Both the position numbers and the translations under genes were made by a program. Source: an uncultured Bacilli bacterium (lineage in GTDB: Bacteria > Bacillota_I > Bacilli_A > RF39 > UBA660). From it: a stretch of 14,050 nt of DNA. The notes beneath the pieces are model-generated. The model saw only the letters and a list, made by a program, of their open reading frames with translations, was not told the origin of the DNA and ran no database searches. This document shows, piece by piece, positions 14,001 to 14,050 of this stretch (positions are counted from its first letter, which is position 1; each line of letters opens with the position of its first letter). The DNA is taken from contig CAJUCU010000034.1 in NCBI GenBank assembly GCA_910585335.1, forward strand, positions 1 through 14,050. The letters run 5' to 3'.

Positions 14001-14050
14001 TTGGTAAAAAATAGTGGAGTTTGTCGATTATTATTAGTCAAAATCATTGT

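Overview
The window is an AT-rich stretch of a low-GC Gram-positive (Bacillota) chromosome. The evidence is AGGAGG-type ribosome binding sites, TTGACA/TATAAT-like promoters (several with an extended -10 TGn), SepF and DivIVA division proteins, a PASTA-domain penicillin-binding protein, MraY, and a bacterial tRNA-Pro with encoded CCA. TGA is used as a stop (MFS gene, divIVA), so this is the standard code, not the mollicute code. The zinc-domain, archaeal/eukaryotic-type prolyl-tRNA synthetase fits a Bacilli/Erysipelotrichia-like or clostridial lineage, but I cannot fix the taxon.

Region 1 (1-2660): proS on the minus strand, divergent from an orphan MvaI/BcnI-type endonuclease gene, then tRNA-Pro(UGG) with a strong promoter and its own terminator.

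Region 2 (2700-4620): a visibly more AT-rich accessory segment just downstream of tRNA-Pro. It holds an Abi_2/AbiF-type HEPN gene and a frameshifted gene of unknown, possibly ADP-ribosyltransferase-like, function. The Abi_2 gene is preceded by its own promoter and a 24-nt hairpin ending in a T-run, which would make a small RNA of about 40 nt. A second copy of the hairpin, inverted, with a different stem sequence but almost the same apical sequence, covers the Abi_2 stop codon. This protein-plus-RNA cassette is the most interesting part of the window. It resembles the AbiF HEPN toxin / non-coding RNA antitoxin systems proposed as ancestors of Cas13, and its paired inverted hairpins deserve attention.

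Region 3 (4765-7011): a probable operon of an HD-domain hydrolase, a free-standing prolyl-tRNA editing protein (ProX/YbaK family) and an MFS-like membrane protein. The editing protein complements proS, which belongs to the synthetase class without the inserted editing domain.

Region 4 (7060-13859): a stand-alone HerA-like ATPase, sepF-divIVA with a terminator, an oppositely oriented degenerate glycerophosphodiester phosphodiesterase-like gene, a class B PBP (FtsI/SpoVD type, one PASTA domain) and mraY followed by a strong terminator. This is a thinned-out division and cell-wall (dcw-type) neighbourhood: ylmG/ylmH are absent between sepF and divIVA, murE is absent before mraY, and murD does not follow it. 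The last 190 bases hold only a likely promoter for a gene beyond the window.
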